64,000 nucleotides of DNA from Mangifera indica (GCF_011075055.1 NC_058138.1:19442928-19506927); one strand, 5' to 3'. Positions 12,178 through 24,669 are shown, counted from the stretch's first letter. Program-made: numbers and translations. Notes: generated by a model not told the origin, from the letters alone.

Positions 12178-14457
12178 ATGAGTTCTTCATTACTTCCTAA
12201 ACATGTAGCCGCAGTTGTAAAGCACCAAAAGGACCCATTAAAGGCACTTGAAATGTTCAATTCAGTGAAAAAAGAAGATGGGTTTAAGCACACATTGTCA
12301 ACTTATAAATGCATGATTGATAAGCTTGGTTGCCATGGTAATTTTGAGGAAATGGAAAATGTACTTTCAGAGATGAGAATGACTGTTGATAATACTTTGC
12401 TAGAGGGAGTTTATATTGGAGTCATGAGAAATTATGGTCGTAAAGGGAAGGTTCAAGAAGCCGTTGATGTGTTTGAGAGGATGGATTTTTATAATTGTGA
12501 GGCAACGGTTTTATCTTACAATGCAATCATGAATATATTGGTTGAATACCAATATTTTAATCAAGTGCATAAAGTTTATATGAGAATGAGGGATAAAGGG
12601 ATTGCTCCTGATGTGTACACATTCACTATTCGGATAAAGTCTTTTTGCAGAACAAGGAGGCCACATGCTGCTCTGAGGCTTCTTAAGAACATGCCTTCTC
12701 ATGGCTGTGAACTCAATGCAGTCGCATTTTGTACAGTTATAGGTGGGTTTTATGAGGAGAACTATCATGTTGAGGCATATGAATTGTTTGATAAAATGCT
12801 GAGGTTAGGAATTGTTCCTAATATCACTACATTTAATAAGCTTATACATACACTTTGCAAGAAGGGGGATGTGCGAGGAAGTGAAAAACTGCTTGATAAG
12901 GTTCTGAAGAGGGGAGTGTCTCCAAATTTGTTTACATACAATATTTTTATCCTGGGGTATAGTAAGAAAGGTGCATTCAGTGAGGCCATCAGTTTGTTAG
13001 ATATCCTGGCAAGGGAAGATTTAAACCCTGATGTTGTCACTTATAACACATTAATTTGTGGCCTATGTAAGAACTCTAAGGTTGCGGAAGCTGAGTACTA
13101 TCTGCATAAAATGGTGAATAAAGGTTTGGAGCCTGATGGATATACTTACAATGTTATTATTGATGGGTACTGCAAACTTGGCATGATTCAAAATGCTGAA
13201 AAGATTCTAAATGATGCAATCTTCAAAGGATTTGTGCCAGATGAGTTCACATATTATTCCCAGATTAATGGTTTATGTAATGTTGGTGACATAGAGCGTG
13301 CTATGGCTTTATTTCGAAAAGCTTCAGGGGAAGGATTAAAGCCAAATATGGTTCTATATAACACCATGGTCAAAGGATTGTCTCAGCAGGGACTTATTTT
13401 GCAGGCATGGCAGCTGATGAATGAGATGCTAGAAAATGGCTGTAGCCTGGATATGTGGACATACAATATAGTAATAAATGGTTTATGCAAGATGGGATGT
13501 ATGTCAGATGCCAATAACCTTGTGAATCATGCAGTTGCTTTGGGCTACATTCCTGACATCTTTACATTTAACACCTTGATTGATGGTTACTGTAAGCAGC
13601 TGAAACTGGAGAGTGCAATTGAGATTCTTGATATAATGTGCGACCATGGTGTTACTCCTGATGTTATCACTTATAATTCTTTGTTGAATGGCCTATGTAA
13701 GGCAGCAAAATTGGATGCGGTGATGGAAACCTTTAAAACAATGGTGGAGAAGGGTTGTGTTCCTAACATAATAACATACAGTATACTTATAGACAGCCTC
13801 TGCAAAGCTCGTAAAGTTACTGAAGCTTTGGACTTGCTCAAGGAAATAGAAAATAAGGGTTTGACTCCCGATCTTGTTAGTTTTGGCACATTGTTAAATG
13901 GGTTGTGCAATAACGGTGACTTGGATGGTGCGTACCAGCTATTTAGAAGAATGGAACAAGAACACAAAGTTTCTCATACGACAGCAACATACAATATTAT
14001 GATCAATGCTTTTTCTGAAAACCTAAACACTAATATGGCAGAAAAGCTTTTTAATGAGATGGGTGACAAAGGCTGTTGTCCAGACAATTATACTTATCGT
14101 GTCATGATCGATGGCTTCTGCAAAACAGGAAGCATTAATTCTGGTTATAGTTATCTCCTGGAAAATATCAAGAAAGGTTTCATTCCTTCACTATCAACAA
14201 TTGGTCGGGTTATAAACTGTCTTTGTGTGGATCATAGAGTTCATGAAGCAGTTGGTATCATCCACCTTATGGTGCGGAAGGGTATTGTTCCTGAAGCAGT
14301 GAACACAATTTTTGAGGCTGATAAAAAGGAGGTAGCAGCTCCCAAGATTGTTGTGGAAGAATTGTTGAAGAAGTGTAATATAACTTATTATGCCTATGAA
14401 CTTCTATTTGATGGCATTAGAGATAAAAAGCTAGGAAAAAAGAAAGCTTCCAAGTAG
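12178..14457 (+). CDS. P-class pentatricopeptide repeat protein, At1g74580-like
   Basis: Single intronless ORF of 759 aa. From about residue 35 to 700 it is a tandem array of roughly nineteen 35-residue PPR motifs, visible as recurring TYNxxIxGxCK, PDxxTYN and A..L...M segments, for example PDVYTFTIRIKSFCRTRRP and PDVITYNSLLNGLCK. There is no E, DYW or SMR extension, so it is P-class: an organellar RNA-binding protein acting in RNA stabilisation, splicing or translation. The N-terminus (MSSSLLPKHVAAVVKHQKDP) and C-terminus (EAVNTIFEADKKEVAAPKIV, ITYYAYELLFDGIRDKKL) match my recollection of Arabidopsis At1g74580 closely. No clear long targeting peptide is visible, and the organelle cannot be assigned from the sequence. 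The ATG at 12178 follows an in-frame stop-rich leader. Confidence 0.95.
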   Translation: MSSSLLPKHVAAVVKHQKDPLKALEMFNSVKKEDGFKHTLSTYKCMIDKLGCHGNFEEMENVLSEMRMTVDNTLLEGVYIGVMRNYGRKGKVQEAVDVFERMDFYNCEATVLSYNAIMNILVEYQYFNQVHKVYMRMRDKGIAPDVYTFTIRIKSFCRTRRPHAALRLLKNMPSHGCELNAVAFCTVIGGFYEENYHVEAYELFDKMLRLGIVPNITTFNKLIHTLCKKGDVRGSEKLLDKVLKRGVSPNLFTYNIFILGYSKKGAFSEAISLLDILAREDLNPDVVTYNTLICGLCKNSKVAEAEYYLHKMVNKGLEPDGYTYNVIIDGYCKLGMIQNAEKILNDAIFKGFVPDEFTYYSQINGLCNVGDIERAMALFRKASGEGLKPNMVLYNTMVKGLSQQGLILQAWQLMNEMLENGCSLDMWTYNIVINGLCKMGCMSDANNLVNHAVALGYIPDIFTFNTLIDGYCKQLKLESAIEILDIMCDHGVTPDVITYNSLLNGLCKAAKLDAVMETFKTMVEKGCVPNIITYSILIDSLCKARKVTEALDLLKEIENKGLTPDLVSFGTLLNGLCNNGDLDGAYQLFRRMEQEHKVSHTTATYNIMINAFSENLNTNMAEKLFNEMGDKGCCPDNYTYRVMIDGFCKTGSINSGYSYLLENIKKGFIPSLSTIGRVINCLCVDHRVHEAVGIIHLMVRKGIVPEAVNTIFEADKKEVAAPKIVVEELLKKCNITYYAYELLFDGIRDKKLGKKKASK

Positions 14458-15494
14458 AAATTTGAAGATAGAAGAAAGGGTTCATATTATGTTGGTAACT
14501 CGTTGCATTGTGTTGAAGGAGAAAATAGACACCATCTGAGGACTAATTTTAGAGTCACCTGAACCTTTGTCGTCAGAGCTGTTAGACAGCTGGGCCTTGT
14601 GGCATTTGAAAGGAATTTGCAGCAGAATTCATGGTAATTTCCACGAACCTCAGTTCTCACCTTTTGTTTGCTTATATCTTTCTCAGCCGTAGTTATTTAT
14701 TCTTTCCTTAGTGTTTCAGGGGCTGATAAAGACTCAATTAAGCAAAAGTGCTGGTGGTTCTTTAGTTTTTTCATCTATATCGAATGTGATTTCCTGCTCT
14801 TTATTTTATCAATGCACCAACAACTAAATCAGGCATAATCTATCAAAACCTGTATCGAGTAACTCCATTAGTGAAGTACTTATTAGAAAGAAAAAAGAAA
14901 TGGTACTTTGTTTGTAGTTCAAGCTGAGATGCCTTGTGATTCAGATTTTTTATGTTTTTGTGGATGAACTTGTAATAGTTAATTTGTTTCGTCAATTTTC
15001 TTTTTCAGGTTGAGAACTTGAATTTTGTCGCATGATGCCTCACAGATGGGCAATGTTCTCAGTATCCATGGATATTCCTCTCAAGAAACCACCAACAGCG
15101 GTAGAATCACACAGCAGTTGAAAACTTGCATGCAGTGTTGTAATACAAAGTATTCATATATTACAAGAGAAGGGTAGCAGCTTGGCCATGGACATTCTGT
15201 AAATTCATTTAAATTATTAAATTGCTGGTTGTAAAGTAGTTTTGAATTGATAGCCTGTTAAAAGTATGATAAGGATTTGCTGCAGCAGTGATATGGTTGG
15301 TGGCTGATAGTCCTTAATGCAGAACACAAGGCACTGAAAGAAAATTTACAATAGTAATTGTAATTTTTTTATATTCCTGAATATAGGAACCAGAATTTTG
15401 GATTTGTATTGAGTCTATTAATTCAAAACTATCAAAATTCGAAATGAGAATAAATTAGAGTTTGTAGACAGAAGTACACGAGTAAACGAAGAAG
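14458..15494. other. Convergent spacer: 3' UTRs of PPR and RMI2
   Basis: Probable PPR 3' UTR, with a candidate 3' UTR intron from the donor at 14634 (ATG|GTAATT) to a TTTTTCAG acceptor ending at 15008. The RMI2 3' end approaches from the right. No ORF of interest. Confidence 0.45.
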
Positions 15495-16132
15495 TCATAT
15501 AAAGTCTTCAATAAGGGGCTGATAGAACAGCTTGTATGCCTCCATAACTTCAAGATACCACATTGCTTCTCGATCTGGAAATGCAGAAAGGTCTACAATC
15601 TTGTGAACCTGTTCTCATTTCATTTCAGGAAATATCATCTCCAACTTTTATTTATTTTTCTTTCAACCCAAATGTTACTAAAGAAACACAATCAGGTCCA
15701 ACTCAGTAAGAAATATACCTTAATCATTGGGGTCTCACCAGTGCGTATAACATACGCTCCTACCACCATCACATACATCCCTGTATATATACAAAAAAAG
15801 GTTCTTCTGTAATTTGTGTATGCCTCAGGGATTTTAATAAATATTTATTTTGATTTTTTTTTTGAAAAGGGAAGTACAAGTGAAAAGAACAAAACCTAAC
15901 CTGTGTTCCATTGTTTTTGATGAAAGTCGGCGGAGAGGCAAAGCCGGACGACGCCAGTACCGTCATCGAGAAGCAAGTTACCGTCATCGTCTAGAGGCGA
16001 AACTATGATGCCCTGCAGCCAGGCTCGTTGAAAGAGAATTCCGCCCAATGTGACGGCGTTTTGCGACGGAGTTTCTCGAGCGTCCTTCAGTTGGCTGCAT
16101 AGCACCTTCAGAGCTGCAAGACTGTAGTCCAT
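15495..16132 (-). CDS. RMI2: RecQ-mediated genome instability protein 2 (RMI2)
   Basis: Minus-strand gene with three exons, 16132-15901, 15780-15719 and 15608-15495, coding for 135 aa with GT-AG borders in frame. Exon 1 begins MDYSLAALKVLCSQLKDA, then LGGILFQRAWLQGIIVSP and LLDDGTGVVRLCLSADF, the OB-fold core of plant RMI2. Exon 2 gives GMYVMVVGAYVIRTGETPMI and exon 3 VHKIVDLSAFPDREAMWYLE plus a short tail. RMI2 is the small OB-fold subunit of the RTR (BLM/RECQ4-TOP3A-RMI1) dissolvasome that suppresses crossovers and dissolves double Holliday junctions. An upstream in-frame Met at 16165 would add 11 residues; the 16132 start fits the family better. A TTAAATA string at 16198-16204 reads TATTTAA toward the gene and could be a weak TATA box. 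Tail to tail with the PPR gene. Confidence 0.92.
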
Positions 16133-16425
16133 CTTCGAGTTCGAATTTTGCTCCCTCTCATTCACTCACTCTTGCCTTTTTTTCGACGGGCCTAGCTTAA
16201 ATAGCCAACAAAACGACGTAACTATCTGCCGTTTCAAGGACAGGATTTTATATAGAAAATAGATGGTAGAAGTTTTTTATTAATAGAAAAAATTACAATA
16301 CAAGCTTTAGATTAAAAGCCTTTTCATTCATAAAGTCACAACTCAACCACAACGTCTAACATAGAACACACAAACAAATTCTGAAACTGGAGATTACAGA
16401 TTAAAATGCAAATTGAAATGTGTAT

Positions 16426-17901
16426 TTAGGAAACCAAGGAGATGCCGCTAGCCAGGAGACTATCTGATATAACTTTGTTTGCAGATTCAGAAGGATGAAA
16501 GCCATCCCAAAACACATATTCAGTTGCATTTGCACATGTTCCCACTGATTTCTTGTTACATAAAATTGATGTTTCCAGCAACCCAGTTCCGCAACAAGCC
16601 TTCCTCGCCTCGGCAAACCCTGTAAAACAACCGATTATAAACACCCATTTCAATCCTGAAACAGAACACAGCAAGCTCATTAACTGAAATTTTTTTCATT
16701 TATGTCAGGTACCATTATCAGAAGGCTTAGTGACAAGGTCATAGAGAGGTTGATAGATGTCCAAGACTACTAGATTGAGGCCAGAAAGCTTGTTTTGCAG
16801 GATTAAAGAAGTGTCATTTAGCTTGTTGTTGAATGAAACTGCATCCTCATTCATCTTTTTAACGCATTCATTGATATCAGAGCCAAAAATTGTTATTGTA
16901 GCCGGCAGGCATCCCAGTGGTGGCAATGTTGTCACTCCAATCCTCCTTGCTCCTAGATCATACAGTTCCTGTTAAAAAAATTTTAAGTATAGCATTAGCA
17001 ATGGAATCCTTATGCTCTCTGCTTTTACATAATTTAAGGAGGAGTCCGAGTTTGAGGAGAGACCTCAATGAAGGTTGCATAGGATTTTATAACAATGTCC
17101 GAGAATTCTTTGACTGTGTAGACCTTGTAAAGAAGAGGATTAATGTAGTAATTCTGAACGAAGTCGCTGCTCCCGGAATTGACAAGGTAAACTGATCCAT
17201 TTATAATTGATGAAGCATTGGATTGTCCTACAATTTTCACTAATTTTGCCTGATACTCTTTGAAGTATTTCAGCTGCTGACTCAATGGGATTGTGTGCTG
17301 CAACACCAAAACCACCACAAATTTAGTAAACAAACCATACAGGCAATGAGAAGGAGTCAGATTTTGGCTCCAATTGTTCTTACATATATCTTTGCCGTAG
17401 CTTCGTAGTAACCAGATGCAGCAGAAGCGAAATTGGCACCGATCAAGAGGTTGTTTCCTCTGGCTTCATTACTAAGATAGGCTGGTGGATAGGAAGTGAA
17501 GCCTATATTCTCAGCTGTTTAACCAAAAGCACAAACGCCATTAGAACATCATGAATGAAACGCATTGAACATTTAGAATGGCATAGCTTTTGGAGTTTAC
17601 CTAAAAGAATGAAATGAGATGGCTAAAAGGGGTATAAAATAGGCTTCCAGGATGAAGTACCTGTGAAGTCTGCGGCTAGTTTGCCATTGCAGAACCTGCC
17701 AGTTGGAGTGTGATTGAGAAAGTCTCTGCCATAAGGAGGAAAGTTTGCTTTTACGATAGTTTTAATGTGGTTGTTGTTTCCTGCATCAACAACAGAGTCC
17801 CCAAATATGAACATTGCTGGAACCAGAGGCTGCCCATTAACCACATAAACCTCCATGAGAAGATACACAACTGAAGCCACCAAACAACTTGAAAATCGCA
17901 T
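16426..17901 (-). CDS. GDSL esterase/lipase, At5g22810/APG-like
   Basis: Minus-strand gene with five exons, 17901-17661, 17514-17384, 17297-17064, 16968-16713 and 16619-16426, coding for 351 aa, the usual GDSL length. Residues 1-23 form a secretory signal ending VVNG. Block I is FIFGDSVVDAGNNN with nucleophile Ser36; block II is GANFASAASGYY (from Gly106); block III is SGSSDFVQNYYINP, where Ser replaces the usual Asn of GxND, as I recall is common in this APG-like clade; block V is WDGFHPSE with Asp326 and His329. It should be a secreted SGNH hydrolase acting on acyl esters in the wall or apoplast; the natural substrate is unknown. Intron 3 uses a less canonical GTCTCT donor, chosen because it restores YATFIEELYDLGAR. 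Only about 290 bp separate its stop from the RMI2 start. Confidence 0.95.
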
Positions 17902-17993
17902 CTTTTTTCTGCAGCTTGAACTTCTAAGTACAATAAATTGTTAGTGCTCTACTGTATGAAGATATCTGCTGCTCTTGAGCTCGAATGACTCCA

Positions 17994-18000
17994 ATTTATA
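17994..18000 (-). promoter_or_regulatory. TATA box of the GDSL lipase gene
   Basis: On the minus strand TATAAAT occurs about 95 bp upstream of the start codon, in a typical position for a plant core promoter with a short leader. Confidence 0.5.
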
Positions 18001-19034
18001 GATATAAAAAATGTCAACATCAGTCAAATCAAAACTTGTATATATGATTAACTAAGCCATTGACGAACTTGTTGATTTAAGACCAAACGTGTTTGCTATG
18101 TCCAAATGGATTGCCAAAAAAAATGTTTATAATTTTTGGCTAGCATAAGAAAGCATGTTTCTTTGTACCAGAAAAATCCCAGCCTGGACAATTGAAATAG
18201 TCACATAGATTGAAGAAAGTTAGAAACTTCAGAAGGGAACTGATAATCCAAATTTAAGAATAAAATAACAGCACAGGTTACACCTGAAGAAATCTACAGA
18301 AAACCTTAGCCGAAACAGAACTAATTGTGCTAAGAATTCCCTTTATTTGCCATATTTCTGCACAGAGAAAATAGCAGTGGTTCCAACTAAGCTTCAGTAG
18401 CGTGTCTTGATGAAGCAAAATTTTGAGCTGTTTAAACTTGTAAGGCAACATTCTCCAGAGTCAAATTAATTATGGCGCTTGAATACCCTTCCTTCTTTTA
18501 TGTATCTGTGTGCCCTAATTTACTATTGCTGCAGTTCTTCAACCACCATCAAATACCTTGTTTATTAAAAAAAAAATATATTATTATTTCATTGACGGGC
18601 ACTGCATTTTAGGTGGGAAATTTGGAATTGGCCTTCATTTCATGTATTTAGAAATGCTTGAGCATGGACAAAAATGTCAATTTGTAAGCCGTGTCTTGCC
18701 CCCTTTGATTGGAAAACCAAGTGCCCTTAATTTCTTCTAATATGTGCAGGGGATTGGGTTGATTTCTTGTTACTTTGGGCTTCAAACTACTGAGAATAAG
18801 AGGATCTGAAAATCCCTTTAGCTAAATGATGTCCCTTTCCTTCTAATCTAATAAAAATATTACGACTGCTCAATTGGGCAGCATATTTTGTTCAGTGTCA
18901 AATAGTCCTAATTGATAGAATCACAGGACCAGGACTATTTCGAGTTGAGATTATTGGACAAATATAATGATTGTATTTATTTAAAATAGCTCGTCTTTAT
19001 GAAACTAGGTGTAGAAGTTTCCATATTCATTATA
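18001..19034. other. Spacer upstream of the GDSL gene
   Basis: No gene, RNA or repeat recognised. The GDSL promoter lies at the left end. Confidence 0.5.
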
Positions 19035-19876
19035 GGCCAAAGTACTATTTCCCACTAAGGTTTAGTAAAAGGACAAACACACATTGTGAGATTTCAAAAA
19101 CTTAAATACTCACCTAAGATTTAGTTTATTTCTATCAATTTAAGAATTTTTTATTAGAATTAAAAGTAAAATTATCATTTTACTAATAATATTAAAATAA
19201 ATAAAATTATATCTCATTTTCTACTTAATTTGGAAAACTAACAATTTTTCCTATGATAAAGTTTTGAAAGATTCACTTTTCCCCTAGGGTTTTTCCGTCT
19301 TCCTCCAACAACTAGAATCCGTTCCCATTGTAAGTCGACATTTCCACCATTTTCTTCTCTTGTCGTTGACCTTTCCACCAAAGTAGTTTCAACTGGACAA
19401 AGACGATTCTCTTCATCCAGCCAATTCATGATGGCTTAGATGATGTTCGGCCATGAATAGAAGAAGGAACGACGACGAATCAAAGAATCACAAGATCCGT
19501 CGACCTTCCTTCTTCGATTAGTTGTATTTCGGCCATCAACGGTGTCTCCAAAGCGGCCCGGATCTAGAAGATGAGTGAAAAGAGATAATTGTCGGTAAAA
19601 ACAATTGTGGCCGGAGAAGAGAAACAAACCTTATGGGTGAAACATTAACTTTTCAAATTTTGGGTGAGGTTGAAGTTGTTAGTTTTTAAAACTTGGGGGA
19701 AAATAAGATGAAATTATATAATTTTTAATATTATTATTAAAATAACGGTTTTTACTGTTATATTTAACAATAATTTTAACAAAAATTTAGGAATAAATAA
19801 ATATTTAGGTTTTTAAAACTCTATAAGTGTATGTTGAAAATAGGCTAAACCGTGGATGAAAAATAGTCCTTTGGCC
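19035..19876. mobile_element. Long-TIR Mutator-like non-autonomous element, copy A
   Basis: About 842 bp. The left end is GGCCAAAGTACTATTTCCCA and the reverse complement of the right end is GGCCAAAGGACTATTTTTCA. Inner sequence is AT-rich on both flanks with a more GC-balanced core at about 19260-19640 that has no long ORF. The flanking bases do not give a clean 9-bp duplication, so this copy is probably older. The family was assigned by comparison with copies B and E. Confidence 0.75.
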
Positions 19877-21308
19877 TTTATATATTGATTTTTTTTTAGA
19901 TAAGTAAGAAAATATATTAACAAGAAAACAAGAAAAAAGGCTTTCAAAAAAAGAGGTTAAAACAACTAAAACTCATCCTTTTCGAAAGAACAAACCAAAA
20001 ACAAAATTGATAAGAAACTCATATAATAATTACAAAAGAATCTATTTTTTTTTAAGAGTTTATCAAAATTCAAACAAGGATAAAGCTAAAAAAGAGTACA
20101 AAACAACAGCCTAAAAACAACAAAAACAGAGGAGAGAAATTGCCAATCCCCACTATACAAAAACCATATAAGATTTTTTGGCCTTCGTACTGTTGTTCAC
20201 TATCTTAAAACTTTTTGGATGTGAGAGACAAAAGATCTGAAACGTAGAGGAACAGGTGGACAAGCCCAACTGAAAGTCCATTTTTGGTTGGGATGGCAGC
20301 TCTAATAAGGCTTACCATTAAATATTTGAAAACTCTTACAATCAAGTAATTTGATACAAGACGAATCTTGTATCAAATTTATTAAAAACAACAAAGTGAA
20401 TCCTCATATGTTAGAGAGGGGTTTCAATTGCACCTTATAAAACAAGTGTGTGTAACAGTTTAATCGCACCTAGAGAAAATTTATTTGTATTGGATTCGGT
20501 TGGATGGGTGATCAACCAAAGGAGACACTAAATAAAAGAGATTAGAGGTAAGCTTGTTAAGTCATAAAAGTGACGGCTGTTATGAAGAAAAGTAAAGCAA
20601 GAGGGATTTCATAGAAATTGAACAAGTGAACCTTTCTTTGGTTCAATAGATGTGTCTTGTATATGTACACAAATTGGATAAAATCGATCCAAATCTCTTC
20701 GGATGGGAAAGCTGAATATGCAAAATATTTACTTAGTTGAATATACAAGGCAAAGCAAGTAAATGGTGAGCCCGAGCAGAAAACTTGGTTCGGACTTGGA
20801 AAGGAGAACCAACCATGTGATTAATAGAATGGTAAGGAAAAGCAAATGAAATCTTTGAGGAAAGCGAAAAGCTTTATTACTAAAACAAAACTAAATGAAA
20901 TTATTTCGCTTGAGTAGCTATACCCAATTAGCTAATATTCTCGATTATGAAAAAAAGGTGTGCTGAATATTCACCTCAATAGACATCAGAATTAGATATG
21001 TTATAAATTGTTGATGAGATTGGAAATATACGAAACAAAGTTGGATCATCATTAAGAAAAACAGAGACATTAATCATAATAAAGCTTCTTTGACTATAGG
21101 GAAAAAAACAACTCGGTAAAGAAAGAGGAGAAATCTTTGTTATGACAATCTACAAAGCTAAAGGACAGCCTATAATTGAACACGAGTTTAAGTAGCTTGG
21201 TCTCTCTGCAGGTTAACCCCATTTCAAACTATTCCATATATTATGCAGTTTTGTTGTAGTAGAACCATTCCATATTATTGGTAACCAAAGAGATTCGGCT
21301 CTACAACG
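19877..21308. other. Spacer between TIR element and threonine deaminase relic
   Basis: A-rich in 19890-20110, otherwise undistinguished. I see no ORF with family resemblance, no LTRs and no RNA gene. It includes the presumed former promoter of the threonine deaminase relic. Confidence 0.5.
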
Positions 21309-24055
21309 ATGGAGCCTCTCCTCACTCCTTCATACGTTCCTATGTTGAAAACTTCTCATGTTATCATCAAAACGTTCCCTCAAAAACAATACAAACGCAA
21401 ACTCATGCTCATCCCCTTCTCGTTCACAGCAAAGTTAACAAAGCCGGCAGTTGAAATCTTCCACAACTCTACACCGCCATCTACTAACGGCATTTCTTCT
21501 TCTTTGATGGAAGTATCAGCCGAATCTTTGAGTTACGAGTGTGGCTATCTCGGTGCTGTACCGGAGAAGCTGGCGGCTGAAGTTGGTACTGAAGATGGAA
21601 TCGACAATGCAATGAATTATTTGACAAAGATTTTAACCGCTAAGGTTTATGATGTCGCCATTGAGTCACCATTAGACTATGCTCCCAAGCTCTCTGAAAC
21701 ACTTGGTGTTCTTGCATGGCTAAAGAGAGAGGATTTGCAAACAGTGAGTTTTCTTCCTCTAAATAAGAAATTAATTAAGCTTAGCCCATTTTAACTTCTT
21801 TTGTTCTGTTATGACTTGTTTGGATGCTGAGAAACCAACAGAAAGAAGTCATTGGCCTTTCGCTTTATTATTATTATTTTTTTCCTTTACTATAAAAGGG
21901 TAGTTGGAGGTGCATGCAATAATAAAGAAGTGTTGAAACCACACAGTAAGCTTTTTAAAAACCATGTACAAGAAGTTCTTTAATGTATTATAAACAATCT
22001 TCCCCTTTCATTGTTACGTTTTTGGGAGAGAAATTAAAATGTCTTCAATCCTCCATTAATTAATCTTTAAGAGACTGGACATACAGGCTTTGTCATTCAA
22101 GCTACGAGGGGCTTATAATATGATGGCCAATCTAATAAGGCAACAGTTGGAGATGGGAGTCATTTGTTCATCAGCAGGGAACCGTGCCCAAGGAGTTGCA
22201 ATTTCTGCACGAACATTAGGTTGCCCCGCAGTCATCTCCATGCCTATTACAACTCCTCAAATCAAAGTTGGACCGATAAATTATGAGCAATTCCTGTACA
22301 AAATTTCGTGTTAGTTGTGTAAGCAATCATAAGAAACTGAATAACTGTGTTCTATGTTTTTCTGTTCAGGGGAAGTCAGTCGAAAGATTAGGCGCAACAG
22401 TTGTTCTTGTTGGGGAGTCCTACGAGGAGGCTCAAGATTATGCGAAAATGAGGGTCTGACATTTATACCTCCTTTTGATCACCCAGAAATTATAGCTGGG
22501 CAGGGAACAATCGGATGGAGATTAGCGTCAAATGCCAGCTGCTGCTTCGTTTCAGACAATTTTTGTGCCCGTTGGTGGTGGCGGCCTCGTAGCCGGAATT
22601 GCTGCCTACGTGAAGAGAGTTTTGTTTTGAGGATTTAAGTTCTCAATTGCTAAAGCAATCGAAAGGCTGAATATTGTGCAGGTCAAAAGTTATTGGTGTG
22701 GAGCCTTGTGATGCAAATAAAGTGGTACTATCTTTACACCATCGGAAAAGAGTTAGGCTAAATCGAGTGGGAAGTTTTGGAGATGGGGTTGCAGTCAAAG
22801 TGGTTGGGGATGAAACTTTCCCCTTGTACAGGAATCTCGTTGATGGTGTTGTTCTTGTCAAGCATGATTCGATTTGTGCTTCAATAAAGGTGAATCTTCA
22901 ATCGTTTTCTAGCAGACTGGCAATGAAAGTTGTCTTCCCATACATGGCTGACTGAAAATAAATTTGCGTCGGGACATGTTTGGGGAAAAAAGAAGTATAC
23001 TTGAACCGGCAGGAGCCCTCGCCATTGCAGGGACAGAAGCATATTGCAAGTATTATGGAGTGAAGGAAGAAACTGTTGTAGCTATAACTAGTAGAGCAAA
23101 CACGAACTTTGATAGACTGAGGTTGATATCTCAATTTGCGGATATTGGTAGGCAGTGTGCGGCTGTTCTTCTAACTTGCATGCCACAGAAGTGGAGAAAC
23201 TTCAGGAAATTCAATCAATTGGTATGCCATCACTCTTGCAACGGCAGTTTTTAATTATCCCCATTAACAGGTTAATTAAAAATTGATTCTCATTACATAT
23301 ATTACCTTGACAGGTAAGTCCCTCGATGATCACCGAGTTGAGTTACAAAAATGATGGTAAAGAAAAAGCTATGGTTCTGTACAGGCATGCATCTCTTACT
23401 CTGTCATAATTTTTTTTTCTGCTGAATATGACCATAATTTTTTTTAATTTGATAGCATATTTTGTTGTTGCAGGTTAGTTTTAACACAGTTCTCCTGCTC
23501 AGAGAGATGGTGGAAAGGATGGAATCTAATAAACTTCCAACACTTGAACTCACAAACAATCACCTGGTTGATGAAGATCATCTACAATTCTTGGTATCAA
23601 ATCTTCTTCTCTGATTTCTTCAAGAAGTAAATATCATTTTCTGATTGAGTTTCTGGTTTAACTGAGGTGGGTTGTCAATCAAATGTGGAAAAGGAGATGA
23701 TTCTCTGTCGATTTATGTTCCCAGAAAAGGTAAGTTCTTTAGGGAAATTCTTGGACACTTTCAGCTTTCGACGGAACATTAATATGGTCCATTACCGTGC
23801 ACAGGTATATACAAAAATATTGAACTGAATAAAATAACTTTGATCATCTTCAGCAAGTTTAATTTATGTTATGGACATATGATTTCTATCTTTTGGGTAG
23901 GTTCATCACAGGTTTAAACTAATGCAAATGTACTGGTGAGTTTCCAAGTTGCATCCTTGGAGATAGATGAGTTGAAGACTTTGGCTGACAGTCTAGGATA
24001 TGTTTATGCATTCGAGACAGAAAACAAAGCCTTGAAATTTTATATAATTAAGTAA
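21309..24055 (+). pseudogene. Threonine deaminase (biosynthetic, plastid) pseudogene
   Basis: Unprocessed: introns are retained. Exon 1 (21309-21743) is intact, with a transit-like N-terminus and VYDVAIESPLDYAPKLSETL. Exon 2 (22087-22266) has the PLP-lysine segment [14 protein letters not shown] but SSAGNRAQG, where the family has SSAGNHAQG. Exon 3 (from 22370) reads SVERLGATVVLVGESYEEAQ, then a small deletion shifts frame to a stop at 22457-22459; two single-base deletions follow near 22516 and 22527 around the VPVGGGG phosphate loop. Further in-frame blocks are VIGVEPCDANKVVLSLHH (22681-22889), EKRSILEPAGALAIAGTEAY (22973-23221, acceptor AG lost) and the ACT-like regulatory domain (23314-23385, 23474-23593, 23667-23804). 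The last exon (from 23912) has a TAA stop at 23915-23917. A functional enzyme would make 2-oxobutanoate for isoleucine; this copy cannot encode one. Confidence 0.88.
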
Positions 24056-24669
24056 TTATTTCTCATATTATATAAGCCTCCTTGTCTGCAACCCACTTGG
24101 AACATGATTATCAAAAACAAGCAAAGACCAAATAAATTATAGAGAACATTTAAATCAATGATGATTCAGGAGTTAATATGGATGCACTTTAAATTCTTTA
24201 TTTTTCCCGAAGAAAGGTGAATATTTTAGTGGCATTATGTCCCTAGATGCATCCCAACTGTGTAAGAATATGGCTCTCCCAAGATAGTCAAAACATTATG
24301 TCAAATTAGGCAAAATTTTTGCTGAAGGAAATGTTTTTAAATTGTGATTTATTTATATCACAAAACCTGCGAAATTTGAAACATTCGGTAAGAAAAACAT
24401 AGAACCTGTGCTTTCTATCTCCAGCGCGAGCACAAAAATTTGATCAACAGTTCCTCTTCTGCTGTTGATTCTGTACTTGCTCATTTGCTCCCCAGTTATT
24501 TCTTCACGTAGCCAAGCCTGCCTTATGGTGGTTTTATTTATACTTGGTAGTTAATGATAGTTGTCAAGAAACTCTCATTTCTGCAACTTCACTTTTAGTC
24601 GGTTCTCCTCTCTTTCTTAACATAACCACAGCTGAAGACTTATTCTCTTGTAACATTTTTAGAATGTAC
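24056..24669. other. Convergent spacer, 3' flank of PDAT2
   Basis: No coding signal. Probably contains the PDAT2 3' UTR on the minus strand. Confidence 0.5.

Noticed and set aside
12511..13967. Minus-strand ORFs under the PPR gene
   Set aside because: Shadows of the highly repetitive PPR coding sequence.
21309..24055. Functional threonine deaminase gene
   Set aside because: Three frameshifts in the catalytic exon, lost splice sites and an in-frame stop cannot be bypassed by any plausible splicing I could find.
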